From NCBI GenBank assembly GCA_016903675.1, contig JADQBA010000026.1, positions 1-64,000 on the forward strand: a stretch of 64,000 nucleotides of DNA, in the 5' to 3' direction. How positions within the stretch are numbered: the first letter of the stretch is position 1; each line of letters begins with the position of its first letter. Made by a program: the position numbers and the translations under genes. The notes below the pieces were generated by a model, which was not told the DNA's origin, did no database searches, and saw only the letters and a program-made list of their open reading frames with translations. Below, in pieces: positions 18,082-27,217 of the stretch. The DNA comes from Stigonema ocellatum SAG 48.90 = DSM 106950 (GTDB lineage Bacteria; Cyanobacteriota; Cyanobacteriia; Cyanobacteriales; Nostocaceae).

Positions 18082-18192
18082 TATAGCAGTCCTAAATGAT
18101 TTGTAAACACTTCGTTAAGACTGTTGACTGTCAACCGTTAACAGTTAACAGAGAAAGCATGATTTGTTTACAACTCAAATAGGATTGCTATA
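18082..18192. repeat. MITE family C, copy 1
   Basis: A 111-bp element with inverted ends TATAGCAGTCCTAAATGATT and the complement of CAAATAGGATTGCTATA. Related copies are at 42182-42357 and 46636-46731. An inner palindrome GTTGACTGTCAAC / GTTAACAGTTAAC is present. It lies in the divergent promoter region of the SGNH hydrolase and ROK kinase genes. Confidence 0.75.
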
Positions 18193-18256
18193 GCTTATGT
18201 CAAATCAGTTATAAGTCGCAAATTCATAATTCATAATTCATAATTCATAATTTTAT

Positions 18257-19246
18257 ATGACATTATTTTTAGCGCTCGATTTTGGTGGAACTAAGCTGGC
18301 GGCGGCGATGGTAAATGGGGGTTCTAGGGAATGGTTAGGTTATGAACGTGCTTTATCGCCAACAGACGCAAATGCTAATACTGATTTGGAAATTATGCGA
18401 TCGCTCATCTATTCCCTGCTACAAAAAGCGAAACCAGGTGCGATCGGTGTCAGCTTTGGCGGACCAGTAGACGCAACTACTGGGACGGTGCGACTGTCCC
18501 ATCATGTTCCTGGATGGGAAAATATTCCTTTACAGGACTTGTTTAGAGAAGAGTTTGGCGTTCCTACTCGTGTGGACAATGATGCTAATGTTGCTGCTTT
18601 GGGTGAACATCGCTTTGGTGCGGGTCAGGGGTACGATAGCCTGTTTTACATTACTGTCAGTACAGGTGTAGGGGGTGGTTGGATACTCAACGGTAAGCCT
18701 TGGCGGGGTGCGGAAGGGATGGCTGGTGAAATTGGACACATGGTTGTTGACCCGAATGGACCTGTGTGTTTATGTGGGAAGCGGGGGTGTGTGGAACGGT
18801 TGGCGTCAGGACCTTATATGGCGCAGGATGCGAGGGAGGTTTTAGGAAAGGAACCGCCGGGACGCCAAGAGAAAAGAGGGGAGGTTTTGAGGGGTTTGGT
18901 GGGGGGTGATTTGGAGTTAATTACGGGGAAGGTGGTGAGTGAGGCGGCGGCTGCTGGGGATGATTTGGCTGTTTCTCTTTTGTCTAGGGCTGGTTGGGCG
19001 CTGGGTTTGGGTATTGGGAATGTGGCGAATTTAATGAATCCGCAACGGTTTGTGTTGGGTGGTGGTGTGACCAACGCGGGTGAAGGTTTCTGGGATATGG
19101 TGCGGAAGGTGGCGCGGGAGACGGCGTTACCGGAGGTGAATTTTGATATTGTGTCGGCGGCGTTGGGTGATGATGCGCCGTTGTGGGGTGCGGTGGCGTT
19201 GGCGGAAGAAGTTTTAGGTGTGAAAGATTACCGTCATCAAGGGTAA
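18257..19246 (+). CDS. ROK-family sugar kinase
   Basis: 329 residues of the ROK family (glucokinase-like). ATP-binding motif DFGGTKLAAA near the N-terminus, sugar-binding DNDANVAALGEHRFGAG, GEIGHM with its zinc-ligand histidine, and the zinc motif CLCGKRGCVE. It should phosphorylate glucose or an N-acetyl hexosamine; the exact sugar is not determined. The last third (about 18830-19210) is much richer in G and T on the coding strand than the first, giving glycine/valine-heavy sequence. The 3' end overlaps the convergent M56 peptidase gene by 33 bp. Confidence 0.88.
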   Translation: MTLFLALDFGGTKLAAAMVNGGSREWLGYERALSPTDANANTDLEIMRSLIYSLLQKAKPGAIGVSFGGPVDATTGTVRLSHHVPGWENIPLQDLFREEFGVPTRVDNDANVAALGEHRFGAGQGYDSLFYITVSTGVGGGWILNGKPWRGAEGMAGEIGHMVVDPNGPVCLCGKRGCVERLASGPYMAQDAREVLGKEPPGRQEKRGEVLRGLVGGDLELITGKVVSEAAAAGDDLAVSLLSRAGWALGLGIGNVANLMNPQRFVLGGGVTNAGEGFWDMVRKVARETALPEVNFDIVSAALGDDAPLWGAVALAEEVLGVKDYRHQG

Positions 19247-20053
19247 GAAGGCGAAGAGGAAGTAATTCCAGGACTGTAATTGATCTTCTGGAGTTGGTTT
19301 TGGTTGTGCTAACAGAGCATCTATTCTCTGGTTTAAGCGGTCTACAGTGGGCGAACCCAATGCTGCACAGCAAATTTGTGAGGATATAGGCGGAGTGCTG
19401 ATAACCAAAAGAAGTGATTCCGCTAACAGTAAGGGGTCTACCTGTGATGCAGCATGTGCGTCAGCACGTAGTTCACGTAAGACTAAGAGTTCTTGCCACA
19501 AAGCGTCTGTGTTTGGCAACCAAGCAGTGCAGGAACGCACCCAACCTAGCCAGAAAAACCAGAAGGTATCTCGGTAATGGTAATGTCCGTGTTCATGGGC
19601 TAAGACAGTTTCTAAATGAGCTTTCGACAGAGTTTGCAGCAATCCCAGGCTGAGGACAAGTTCAGGTTGCCAAAAACCAATTTGACCTGCAAACAGCGCT
19701 CCTGTGTTCAGCATCCGGACTTGTCTACCTGCTAGATTAACCAGGGGACAGTTGCGGGCAGATTTCACAGACTGCCATCCTTCCCATGTTAGTTTAATGC
19801 ACAAAATGCTAAAAAAAGCAATACACCCTAACGCCATGACATAGCCAAAACCGCCTGTCTGTAAGCCGCCCATTTCACCTTGAGGTCCCATGCACAGCAG
19901 GGCGATGGCTGTGGTGAAAATTAGCAAGGGAGGGAAGAGGAATAAAAATAGCGATCGCCGCCATCGTACACTCCAATTGCTTGGTATATCAGTCCATGTG
20001 CATCTTGTCCAGTAAGCAACTGCCAAAGCGGCCAAAATCATGATCAGATGCAT
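19214..20053 (-). CDS. M56 (BlaR1-like) membrane metallopeptidase
   Basis: 279 residues with membrane segments at about residues 1-20, 35-55, 68-90 and near the end. The zinc peptidase motif HEHGH lies in ETVLAHEHGHYHYRD, with a downstream ELRADAHA that supplies the third ligand. There is no penicillin-binding sensor domain, so it is a short M56 form. Its ATG overlaps the stop of the BlaI-like repressor gene (TAATG), the standard arrangement in which the peptidase cleaves the repressor upon a signal. The signal is unknown; beta-lactam response is not shown. Confidence 0.8.
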   Translation of the reverse strand: MHLIMILAALAVAYWTRCTWTDIPSNWSVRWRRSLFLFLFPPLLIFTTAIALLCMGPQGEMGGLQTGGFGYVMALGCIAFFSILCIKLTWEGWQSVKSARNCPLVNLAGRQVRMLNTGALFAGQIGFWQPELVLSLGLLQTLSKAHLETVLAHEHGHYHYRDTFWFFWLGWVRSCTAWLPNTDALWQELLVLRELRADAHAASQVDPLLLAESLLLVISTPPISSQICCAALGSPTVDRLNQRIDALLAQPKPTPEDQLQSWNYFLFAFLPLMTVIFHT

Positions 20054-20475
20054 TATTGTTGTTCCTCCCTCGCTTGCCGTGCGGCTTGAATGCGTTGAGC
20101 GATCGCCTGTATTTGCTCACTAGCAGCTTCATCGAGACTATCTGCAAACGCAGCAACCACATCAGGGTTGCCAACCGCCAGAAATCGCTGTAACTGTTCG
20201 TGCGCCTTAATGACCTCTGCCTGCTGTTTGGTCACCAATGGTCGCCAATAGAATGCTCGCGCTTTTTTATCACAAGCAAGCCAACCTTTTTCGGTGAGGC
20301 GACGCAGGACGGTGGTTACTGAAGTATACGCTAATTCCCGGTTGGGATCAGCAAGAATGCGATCGTGTACATCCTTAACTGTAGCTGAACCTAGTTCCCA
20401 GATGAGCTTCAAAATTTCTGCTTCCAATGGACCTACAGACAGTTGTTTGGGGCGGTATTCAGGTAAGGGTGCCAT
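20053..20475 (-). CDS. BlaI/MecI-type transcriptional repressor
   Basis: 140 residues from the ATG of MAPLPEYRPKQLSVGPLE. The extra 30 residues available upstream are translated G-rich tandem repeat and are not family-like. Winged helix: AEILKLIWELGSATVKDVHD, then SVTTVLRRLTEKGWL; the C-terminal half is helical for dimerisation. It probably represses its own two-gene operon with the M56 peptidase. GGGGAATGGGGAGT-type repeats at 20488-20538 lie immediately before the gene and may be part of, or interfere with, its promoter. Confidence 0.85.
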   Translation of the reverse strand: MAPLPEYRPKQLSVGPLEAEILKLIWELGSATVKDVHDRILADPNRELAYTSVTTVLRRLTEKGWLACDKKARAFYWRPLVTKQQAEVIKAHEQLQRFLAVGNPDVVAAFADSLDEAASEQIQAIAQRIQAARQAREEQQ

Positions 20476-20707
20476 ATCAATTTGGGGAATGGGGAGTGGG
20501 GAGTGGGGAATGGGGAGTGGGGAATGGGGAATGGGGAATTGTTCATTACCATTAGCAATTACCAATTAGCCATTGCCATTAGCAATCAGCGGTTAAGCAG
20601 ACTGCCATGCCTATTCTTTCAGATTACACCTTCATCTGGACTATACTTTGTTACATTAGCTCGGTAAGATGTAATTTCGACAGGATCTAACCAAGGTGTA
20701 TTAGCGC

Positions 20708-21451
20708 ATGAAGCTATTCGTTTACCACACTCCCGAATTGACTCCAACGGATAACGTGCCAGAATGCGCGATCGCAGTCGATGTACTGCGAGCTACCACC
20801 ACAATGGCGACAGTTTTAGCCTCTGGAGGGGAAGCAGTTCAAGTCTTCAGCGATTTAGATCAACTCATACAACAAAGCGAATCTTGGCCAGATGAAAAAC
20901 GGCTACGGGCTGGAGAACGCGGTGGTGCAAAAGTCCCAGGCTTTGATCTCGGTAACTCCCCTCTCGATTGCACACCAGAAATCGTGGAGGGAAGGCGCTT
21001 GTTTATAAGTACGACCAATGGGACTCGTGCTTTACAACGAGTACAGGATGCAAAAATTGTGCTGACTGCCGCTTTTACGAATCGTGCTGCGGTGGTACGA
21101 TATCTGTTAGAAAAGCAACCAGAAACAGTGTGGATAGTGGGTTCAGGTTGGGAAGGCAGTTTTTCCTTGGAGGACACGGCTTGTGCTGGTGCGATCGCCC
21201 ATAGTGTTGTGCAGCAAACAAATTTGTCACTAGACGAACTAGCGGGTAATGATGAAGTCATAAGCGCGATCGCTCTTTATTGCCAGTGGCAAGATAACTT
21301 ACTAGAACTTTTCCACCACGCTAGTCACGGAAAACGTCTGTTGCGACTGGATTGTCTTGAAGACCTCAAATATTGTTCCCAAATCGATATTTTAGACGTC
21401 TTGCCCATCCAGCAAGAACCAGGTGTTTTGAAAAAGCACATCAGTTCCTAA
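20708..21451 (+). CDS. comB: 2-phosphosulfolactate phosphatase family (ComB-like)
   Basis: 247 residues matching ComB: AIAVDVLRATTTMATVLASG, then RLRAGERGGAKVPGFDLGNS, FISTTNGTRAL and SGWEGSFSLEDTACAGAI. In methanogens ComB hydrolyses 2-phosphosulfolactate on the way to coenzyme M. Cyanobacteria do not make coenzyme M, so here the role may be sulfolactate metabolism or an unrelated phosphatase activity. It is divergent from the BlaI-like operon. Confidence 0.85.
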   Translation: MKLFVYHTPELTPTDNVPECAIAVDVLRATTTMATVLASGGEAVQVFSDLDQLIQQSESWPDEKRLRAGERGGAKVPGFDLGNSPLDCTPEIVEGRRLFISTTNGTRALQRVQDAKIVLTAAFTNRAAVVRYLLEKQPETVWIVGSGWEGSFSLEDTACAGAIAHSVVQQTNLSLDELAGNDEVISAIALYCQWQDNLLELFHHASHGKRLLRLDCLEDLKYCSQIDILDVLPIQQEPGVLKKHISS

Positions 21452-22436
21452 AACAAGATATACGAACCACAGGGACAAATTGAGCGTGTAGAAACACTCC
21501 CCATGCCTAAAGGTTCAGGAAAGGGAGAGGTCGAAGTTGAGTGTTCGGTTTGACCAAGAACGGGGTGTGGGGTGTGGGGTGTGGGGTGTGGGGTGTAGGG
21601 GAGGATAAAACAACCACACCCCAAACGGGTACAAGCCCCCACATTCAAGTATGAAATCAAAGAAAAATGTATTTCAACGAGTAGGCGCAACCGTCGAAGG
21701 CGTCCGCCATTTTTGAAACCCCTGATTTTAATTATGGGGTTCCCACTCAGCCACCCCCTACCCCCTACACCCTTTTCATCCTACACCCCACACCCCACAC
21801 CCCGTTTTCGGTCAAAAATAGTAACCAGACTTTGGCAAGCTAAAAGTTATGGAAGATCTACGCTCAGCCTATTTACATCGCAGATCTCTTCAATTTTGTC
21901 TACCTACTTATATGCAAGTTCAGTATTACAAAGGCGCCGATCGCGGTGTGGCTCATCCTGTACAAAAAACCAAACAAGCGGAATTGAAACTAGTAGACAA
22001 ACTCACCCGAAGACACAACCCAGTCGAGGGCGTTGTTTTCCACAAATAATTAGATAAACTAACAATTAGGTAATAATAAATTTAGTTAAACGTATATTTT
22101 GTTTGCTAAAGACTTGTCTTGTAGCTAGGGTTATGCAATGATGGTGAGATAAACAACTATAAATCCGTAGATGAATAGTATTTAATGACATTATGACACA
22201 AGTACTGCACGGATAAATCATTTAGATACTTGCCTCTGGGGGAATACATCTCCACTTTGCAAGGCTCTCAAAAGTTGTCAGGAAGGCGCTTTGGAATTTG
22301 GCTACAATCACCACCTACTACTGCCCAATAACCAGTGAACCAAGCGGGGGAAGTGGCTCTCCCCTTTGCAGTTGCGATTTTTGCTCTGTTATATTTCACG
22401 CTCATCTCTTCCTACCCTCAGCGGAGACACAAACAC
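21452..22436. other. Long spacer with GGGGTGT repeats and one small frame
   Basis: It holds tandem GGGGTGTG-type repeats (21563-21600) and their complement (21775-21805), together able to form a large hairpin. The only plausible coding frame is the 66-residue ORF at 21849-22049. A weak hydrophobic frame at 22335-22436 runs into the dioxygenase gene but lacks a ribosome site. Confidence 0.55.
21849..22049 (+). CDS. Possible small protein, unknown
   Basis: A 66-residue frame (MEDLRSAYLHRRSLQFC at the start) rich in basic residues, with no signal peptide or known motif. Codon use is not unlike the neighbours, but there is no strong ribosome site and repeats flank it. It could be a spurious frame or a fragment. 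Confidence 0.25.
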   Translation: MEDLRSAYLHRRSLQFCLPTYMQVQYYKGADRGVAHPVQKTKQAELKLVDKLTRRHNPVEGVVFHK

Positions 22437-23348
22437 ATGAGTACTAACAACTTTGACATCCAACTAGTCGCAGGACGCATCGGTGCCGAGATCGTAGGTG
22501 TTGACCTGAGTGCTGACCTCAGCGACGGCATCATCGGCGAGATACGCAAAGCCCTAGTCCAATACAAAGTGATCTTCTTCCGTCGCCAGCAGCTTGACGC
22601 CAACGGGCAGGTCGCCTTTGCTCGTCGGTTCGGTCAAGTCACCACAGCCCACCCCACAGTGCCGTCCCTTCCAGAACACCCAGAAGTCCTCGACCTGAAT
22701 TACGGTCGAACCGTTGCCCGTGCAAACAACTGGCATACTGATGTAACGTTCGTGGACCGTCCCCCACTCGGTTCTATCTTACGGGCACTCGTCATCCCCC
22801 CATCAGGAGGCGATACTATCTGGGCAAACTCCGTCACTGCGTACCAAGACTTACCACCCCATCTGCGTAGTCTCGCAGACCAACTCTGGGCCGTGCACAG
22901 CAACGCCTATGACTATGCAGCTGCCGCAGTTGACCTTCCTAAAGAGGTCAAGGCTTACCGGGATGTCTTCACCTCCACCGTATACGAGACCATTCATCCG
23001 GTGGTACGCGTCCATCCTGAGTCAGGCGATCGCGGGCTTTTCATCGGCGGTTTCGTGCGCCAGATCCGTGGTCTATCACCGACTGAATCTGCCGACATTA
23101 TCCGACTGTTGCAGTCCTACGTGACACGTCCAGAAAACACAGTCCGGTGGCGTTGGCAAGTAGGTGACGTGGCGTTCTGGGACAACCGCGCCACTCAACA
23201 CTACGCCATCGCCGATTACGGCGACCAGCCCCGCCACGTTCAGCGAGTGACCATCGCCGGCGACCTCCCAGTCAGCATCGACGGCAAACACAGTCAGGTT
23301 GTCAAGGGAGACTCTTCTGCGTATATCCCAACCTTGGTCGCCGCCTGA
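22437..23348 (+). CDS. TauD/TfdA-type alpha-ketoglutarate dioxygenase
   Basis: 303 residues from an ATG preceded by GGAG at 10 bp. Iron ligands are NNWHTDVTF (His, Asp) and the distal His in FWDNRATQHYAIADY, with the 2-oxoglutarate-binding Arg in RHVQRVT. This is the taurine/alkylsulfate dioxygenase family, which releases sulfite or sulfate from organosulfur compounds. The gene is noticeably GC-richer than the surrounding chromosome and, with the next gene, suggests transfer from a proteobacterium-like donor. It is probably co-transcribed with the flavin monooxygenase 49 bp downstream. Confidence 0.88.
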   Translation: MSTNNFDIQLVAGRIGAEIVGVDLSADLSDGIIGEIRKALVQYKVIFFRRQQLDANGQVAFARRFGQVTTAHPTVPSLPEHPEVLDLNYGRTVARANNWHTDVTFVDRPPLGSILRALVIPPSGGDTIWANSVTAYQDLPPHLRSLADQLWAVHSNAYDYAAAAVDLPKEVKAYRDVFTSTVYETIHPVVRVHPESGDRGLFIGGFVRQIRGLSPTESADIIRLLQSYVTRPENTVRWRWQVGDVAFWDNRATQHYAIADYGDQPRHVQRVTIAGDLPVSIDGKHSQVVKGDSSAYIPTLVAA

Positions 23349-23397
23349 GCATCTTTGTAGACGTCTGACTCATCCCAAACAGGAGAAAGAGAACAGA

Positions 23398-24786
23398 ATG
23401 AGTACGAAAAAGAAACAACTTAAACTGGGCGCATTCTTACCAGGTAGCGGACATCACGTAGCAGCGTGGCGGCATCCCGATGCTCAGGCTGACGGAGGTC
23501 TGAACTTCCAGCATTATCGGCAACTCGCGCAGACGGCTGAACGTGCTAAATTTGACATGATATTCCTCGCAGACGGTGTCGCTGTCCGGCAGCGGGGTGA
23601 AGGGACGGAGGCTTTAAGCCGTTCGGGTCACATCGTCCACTTTGAGCCGCTTACCTTGCTGTCGGCACTGTCTGTAGTCACAGAGCGCATTGGGTTGACA
23701 GCGACGGTATCCACCACCTATAACGAACCCTATCACCTCGCCCGTAAGTTTGCGTCGCTGGACCATCTGAGCGGCGGTCGCGCTGGTTGGAATCTCGTGA
23801 CCTCCGCAACTGAAGCCGAAGCGCAAAACTTCAGCCGTGAAAAGCACATGGAGCATACGCTGCGCTATGAGCGTGCCAAAGAGTTTGTGGATGTGGTGAC
23901 AGCACTTTGGGATAGTTGGGAGGACGATGCTTTCTTACGCGACAAGGAGTCTGGCGTTTACTTCGATCCCGACAAATTGCACATTCCTCACCACAAGGGC
24001 GAGCATTTTTCGGTGCGCGGACCGCTCAATGTGGCTCGTCCACCACAGGGATATCCAGTGATCATCCAAGCTGGGTCTTCTGAGGATGGTAAGAATCTTG
24101 CCGCGCAAACAGCCGAGGTGATCTTCACCGCCCAGCAGACACTGGCAGAAGCCCAGGCGTTCTATGGGGACGTGAAGGGGAGGCTTGCTCAATACGGACG
24201 CTCTCCCGACAGCCTCAAGATCATGCCTGGGGTGTTCCCAGTCATTGGTAAGACCGAGCAGGAAGCTCAGGACAAATACGACCAGCTTCAGGAATTGATC
24301 GATCCGAAGGTCGGATTGGGGCTGCTTTCGGGGATGATCGGCGGATTCGATTTGTCCAGCTACCCACTAGATGGTCCGCTCCCAGACCTACCAGAAACCA
24401 ACGGCGGCAAAAGCCGTCAGAAGTTGCTGACACATCTCGCCCAGAGAGAGAATTTCACCATCCGGCAACTGTATTTGGCTATCGCTGGGGCACGTGGGCA
24501 TCGCCAGATCCAGGGCACCCCAGCACAGATTGCCGATCAGCTTGAAGACTGGTTCGTCAATGGAGGGGCTGATGGGTTCAACATCATGCCGCCTTATACA
24601 CCAGGCGGTTTCGATGAGTTCGTGGACTTGGTAATCCCTGAGCTACAACGCCGGGGACTGTTCCGCACCGAGTACGAAGGTCGGACTCTGCGTGAGAATC
24701 TCGGCTTGCCCCGTCCGGTAAATAAGTTTAGCAAAATTGCAGATTCCTCTGAGGCGATCGCTGTCGGTGCCATTGCTGGACACTAG
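23398..24786 (+). CDS. Flavin-dependent monooxygenase (NtaA/DszA type)
   Basis: 462 residues of the luciferase-like NtaA/SnaA/DszA family: FHTISTTYNEPYHLARKFASLD-like core (here VSTTYNEPYHLARKFASLD), SGGRAGWNLVTSATEAEAQNF (flavin site, split here by context), and YPVIIQAGSSEDG. The enzyme uses reduced FMN from a separate reductase, which is not encoded nearby. Substrates in the family include nitrilotriacetate, sulfones and sulfonates; beside tauD, an organosulfur compound is likely. A clear AGGAGA ribosome site precedes the ATG. The gene shares the high GC content of its neighbour. Confidence 0.88.
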   Translation: MSTKKKQLKLGAFLPGSGHHVAAWRHPDAQADGGLNFQHYRQLAQTAERAKFDMIFLADGVAVRQRGEGTEALSRSGHIVHFEPLTLLSALSVVTERIGLTATVSTTYNEPYHLARKFASLDHLSGGRAGWNLVTSATEAEAQNFSREKHMEHTLRYERAKEFVDVVTALWDSWEDDAFLRDKESGVYFDPDKLHIPHHKGEHFSVRGPLNVARPPQGYPVIIQAGSSEDGKNLAAQTAEVIFTAQQTLAEAQAFYGDVKGRLAQYGRSPDSLKIMPGVFPVIGKTEQEAQDKYDQLQELIDPKVGLGLLSGMIGGFDLSSYPLDGPLPDLPETNGGKSRQKLLTHLAQRENFTIRQLYLAIAGARGHRQIQGTPAQIADQLEDWFVNGGADGFNIMPPYTPGGFDEFVDLVIPELQRRGLFRTEYEGRTLRENLGLPRPVNKFSKIADSSEAIAVGAIAGH

Positions 24787-24901
24787 GACAAACTGGGGAT
24801 CAGCTTATCCAGAGAAGATCCAAGTCTTTCGACTTGCACTTTGAAAGGGCTAGGTGGGCAGTGCCTGAATCAAGATATGAATTGTGAAAATCACGCCCAT
24901 C

Positions 24902-24995
24902 GTAGAGACGCGATTAATCGCGTCTCTACAGGGGTTTGGTAAAATTACAAATCTGTAACTAAACGTAATTCATTACTAAATTCAGCAACGCCAAA
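24902..24995. repeat. Hairpin repeat shared with 60785-60870
   Basis: GTAGAGACGCGATTAATCGCGTCTCTAC-type hairpin followed by a conserved tail containing CTGTAACTAAACGTAATTC and ACTAAATTCAGC. The same hairpin and tail recur at 60785-60870. The order and spacing are kept, so the unit moves or was copied as a block of about 90 bp. Confidence 0.7.
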
Positions 24996-25080
24996 TTTTT
25001 TCTCTGTCTAAAAACCAGGTTTGTGAAATGAGTGTCTTTGCTATTCTGGGAGAATATGGCCTCAGATTTGAGAGGGAAAA

Positions 25081-25452
25081 GTGGAACCCACAGCAATGAA
25101 AGAAGATACCATCGGGATCATTGGTTTTCACGCTCATGTATACTTCGATACGGCGAGTCGTGATGTGGCTGCGCGTGTCCGCGAAGAATTGGGCGCTAGG
25201 TTTGACGTGCGGCTGGGACGCTGGCATGACCAGCCCATTGGTCCACACCCAAAAGCGATGTATCAAGTTGCGTTCTTACCGAATCAGTTTGGCAAGATCG
25301 TCCCATGGTTAATGCTTAATCGTGAAGGTTTGGACATTTTAGTCCATCCTGAGACAGGGGATGATGTGGCAGACCACACTGAGCATTCCCTATGGTTAGG
25401 AGAGAAGCTAGAACTTAATATTGAGATCCTTCGACAGGTCAGAACAACCTAA
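25081..25452 (+). CDS. DOPA 4,5-dioxygenase family protein
   Basis: 123 residues with the family pattern GFHAHVYFDTASRDVAARV, GRWHDQPIGPHPKAMYQV and LVHPETGDDVADHTEHSLWL. The conserved histidines are consistent with a metal site for extradiol ring cleavage. The GTG at 25081 has a GAGAGG site 7 bp upstream; an ATG at 25096 is the alternative start. The gene lies downstream of the organosulfur genes and 6 bp before the decayed tauE, so it may belong to the same transferred block. Confidence 0.8.
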   Translation: MEPTAMKEDTIGIIGFHAHVYFDTASRDVAARVREELGARFDVRLGRWHDQPIGPHPKAMYQVAFLPNQFGKIVPWLMLNREGLDILVHPETGDDVADHTEHSLWLGEKLELNIEILRQVRTT

Positions 25453-25458
25453 TTTTCA

Positions 25459-25725
25459 ATGAGTGATCTTAATATCTTACTTCTCTTCACTACCGCATTT
25501 ATTGCAGGTGGACTCAATGCTGTGGCTGGGGGTGGGAGTTTCATTACGTTTCCAGCCCTGATTTTTACAGGTGTACAACCCATTGCTGCCAATGCAACCA
25601 ATAATACGGCTATGTGGGTGAGTGTTCTGGCGAGTGCGGGCCGTAAACTTGAACCCCGCTTGATTCGGAGATTGGTGATGATTGTTGCCTTTAACATGAC
25701 TGCCTACTTTTTTATAAGAAGATAA
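25459..25725 (+). pseudogene. TauE/SafE sulfite exporter, internally deleted
   Basis: 88 residues, while TauE-family proteins are about 250. The N-terminal hairpin is family-like (AFIAGGLNAVAGGGSFITFP, then ANATNNTAMWVSVLAS). It is joined directly to GRKLEPRLIRRLVMIVAF, which resembles a region normally much further along, and ends soon after. The middle helices are missing. In neighbours of TauD-type enzymes this family exports the sulfite released, so the loss fits decay of the island. Confidence 0.75.
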
Positions 25726-25887
25726 GCTTTAGTTGCACTGTCGGTTCTTGACGGGCGCAACTTGATGCTAGTGCTTTTTCATATACACTCATTAATCTGT
25801 CGTTTTATAGTAGATAATATTGCAAGATGACATTATTGGTCAGTACTACGCGGGTCTAGAAATTTCTACAACAAGCGAGGTTGAGAA

Positions 25888-26028
25888 ATGGTGCATTTAT
25901 TAGAGCAGCGATCGCCTGCTGCAACTCATTTGTATTTAGAAACAGATGTTCTGGTCATTGGCGGTGGTTCGGCTACTACCCAAGGAATGCAAAGCAGCAA
26001 TAATTTACCCACCGATGCTCAGGGATGA
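25888..26028 (+). pseudogene. Flavoprotein (fumarate reductase-like), N-terminal stub
   Basis: A 46-codon frame starting MVHLLEQRSPAATHLYLETD and containing the FAD dinucleotide-binding start VLVIGGGSA, after which the sequence leaves the family and stops at 26026-26028. Complete members exceed 500 residues. The remaining stretch to 26072 shows no continuation. Confidence 0.65.
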
Positions 26029-26072
26029 ATTCTTCCCTGGAGTTCACCCTATAATATTGGAGCCAAAATCTC

Positions 26073-27110
26073 ATGAACTATAAACAACTCGGTGAAAGTG
26101 ATCTGCGTGTTTCTGAAATTTGCCTAGGCACCATGACTTTTGGGCAACAGAACACGATAGCAGAAGCCCATCAACAACTCGACTACGCCATTGCCCAAGG
26201 AGTCAATTTCATTGATGCGGCTGAGATGTATCCCGTCCCAGTGCAGGAATCCACTCAGGGGTTGACCGAAACTTACATTGGCGAATGGTTAGTCCGACAA
26301 CAACGAGACAAGCTGATTATTGCCACCAAAATTGCTGGACCAGGACGAGACTTTCGTTGGCTGCGAGATGGAAAGCAATCGGTCAATCGCAAAAATATTG
26401 AGCAAGCGGTGGATGCTAGTCTCAAACGCTTACAGACTGACTACATTGACTTGTACCAGATTCATTGGCCTGATCGCGCAGTCCCTCGGTTTGGTGAAAC
26501 AGTGTATGACCCCAACAAAGAGCGAGAAACTGTGCCGATAGCTGAACAACTCATTGCCTTTGCGGATCTGATTAAAGCAGGCAAGATCCGCTACTTGGGT
26601 TTGAGCAACGAAACCCCTTGGGGAGTGTCTGAGTTTAGCCATATCGCTTCGCAACAGGGGCTACCCAAAGTGGTTTCAATTCAAAACGCCTACAACCTGA
26701 TCAATCGTGTGTTTGATTCTGCTTTGGCAGAAACATGTTGGCGGGAAAATGTTAGGCTGTTGGCTTATAGCCCCCTCGCGTTTGGTCTGTTATCCGGAAA
26801 GTACCTGAACGGTGTGCCCGAAAAAACACGTCTGAGCTTGTTTCAGGGATTCGGCGGTCGCTATCGCAAGCCCAATGTTGAACAAGCAGTTGCTGCTTAT
26901 GTCGAAATTGCTCGTGCCCATAACCTCAAGCCTTCTGTTCTGGCGCTTGCCTTTGTTCGCAGCCGTTGGTTTGTCGCCAGTACTATCATCGGTGCTACTA
27001 CGTTGGAACAACTGCACGAAAACCTGGAAAGCGTTAACGTCGTTCTCGATTCAGCCATTTTGGCAGAAATCGATGCAGTCCACACTCGCTATCCCAGTCC
27101 CGCACCTTAG
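26073..27110 (+). CDS. Aldo/keto reductase, Tas-like
   Basis: 345 residues. NADPH-dependent (beta/alpha)8 reductase with the catalytic Asp/Tyr in FIDAAEMYP, Lys in IIATKIAG and His in DLYQIHWPDR. The C-terminal IIGATTLEQLHENLES contacts the cofactor. Length and DYPVP-like insertion (here EMYPVPVQESTQGL) match the Tas group. The physiological substrate is unknown. TTGGAG lies 12 bp before the ATG. A palindrome at 27111-27150 follows the stop and may act as a terminator. Confidence 0.9.
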   Translation: MNYKQLGESDLRVSEICLGTMTFGQQNTIAEAHQQLDYAIAQGVNFIDAAEMYPVPVQESTQGLTETYIGEWLVRQQRDKLIIATKIAGPGRDFRWLRDGKQSVNRKNIEQAVDASLKRLQTDYIDLYQIHWPDRAVPRFGETVYDPNKERETVPIAEQLIAFADLIKAGKIRYLGLSNETPWGVSEFSHIASQQGLPKVVSIQNAYNLINRVFDSALAETCWRENVRLLAYSPLAFGLLSGKYLNGVPEKTRLSLFQGFGGRYRKPNVEQAVAAYVEIARAHNLKPSVLALAFVRSRWFVASTIIGATTLEQLHENLESVNVVLDSAILAEIDAVHTRYPSPAP

Positions 27111-27195
27111 TGGTTTGTAGTTGCGCTAAGGGTCCCCTTAGCGCAACTACCACATTGTAGGGGTAGGGCACTGCCGTGCCCCTACAATGTGGTAT
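27111..27195. repeat. Two adjacent palindromes
   Basis: GTAGTTGCGCTAAGGG-TCC-CCTTAGCGCAACTAC is a near-perfect hairpin at 27117-27151. It is followed by CCACATTGTAGGGG...CCCCTACAATGTGG at 27150-27193. Both lie between the reductase and the dienelactone hydrolase. Confidence 0.8.
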
Positions 27196-27217
27196 ATTTA
27201 CCAAAAAACTGCAAGAT

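Noticed and set aside
20053..21451. Beta-lactam resistance locus
   Set aside because: The M56 protein lacks a penicillin-sensor domain and no beta-lactamase gene is adjacent.
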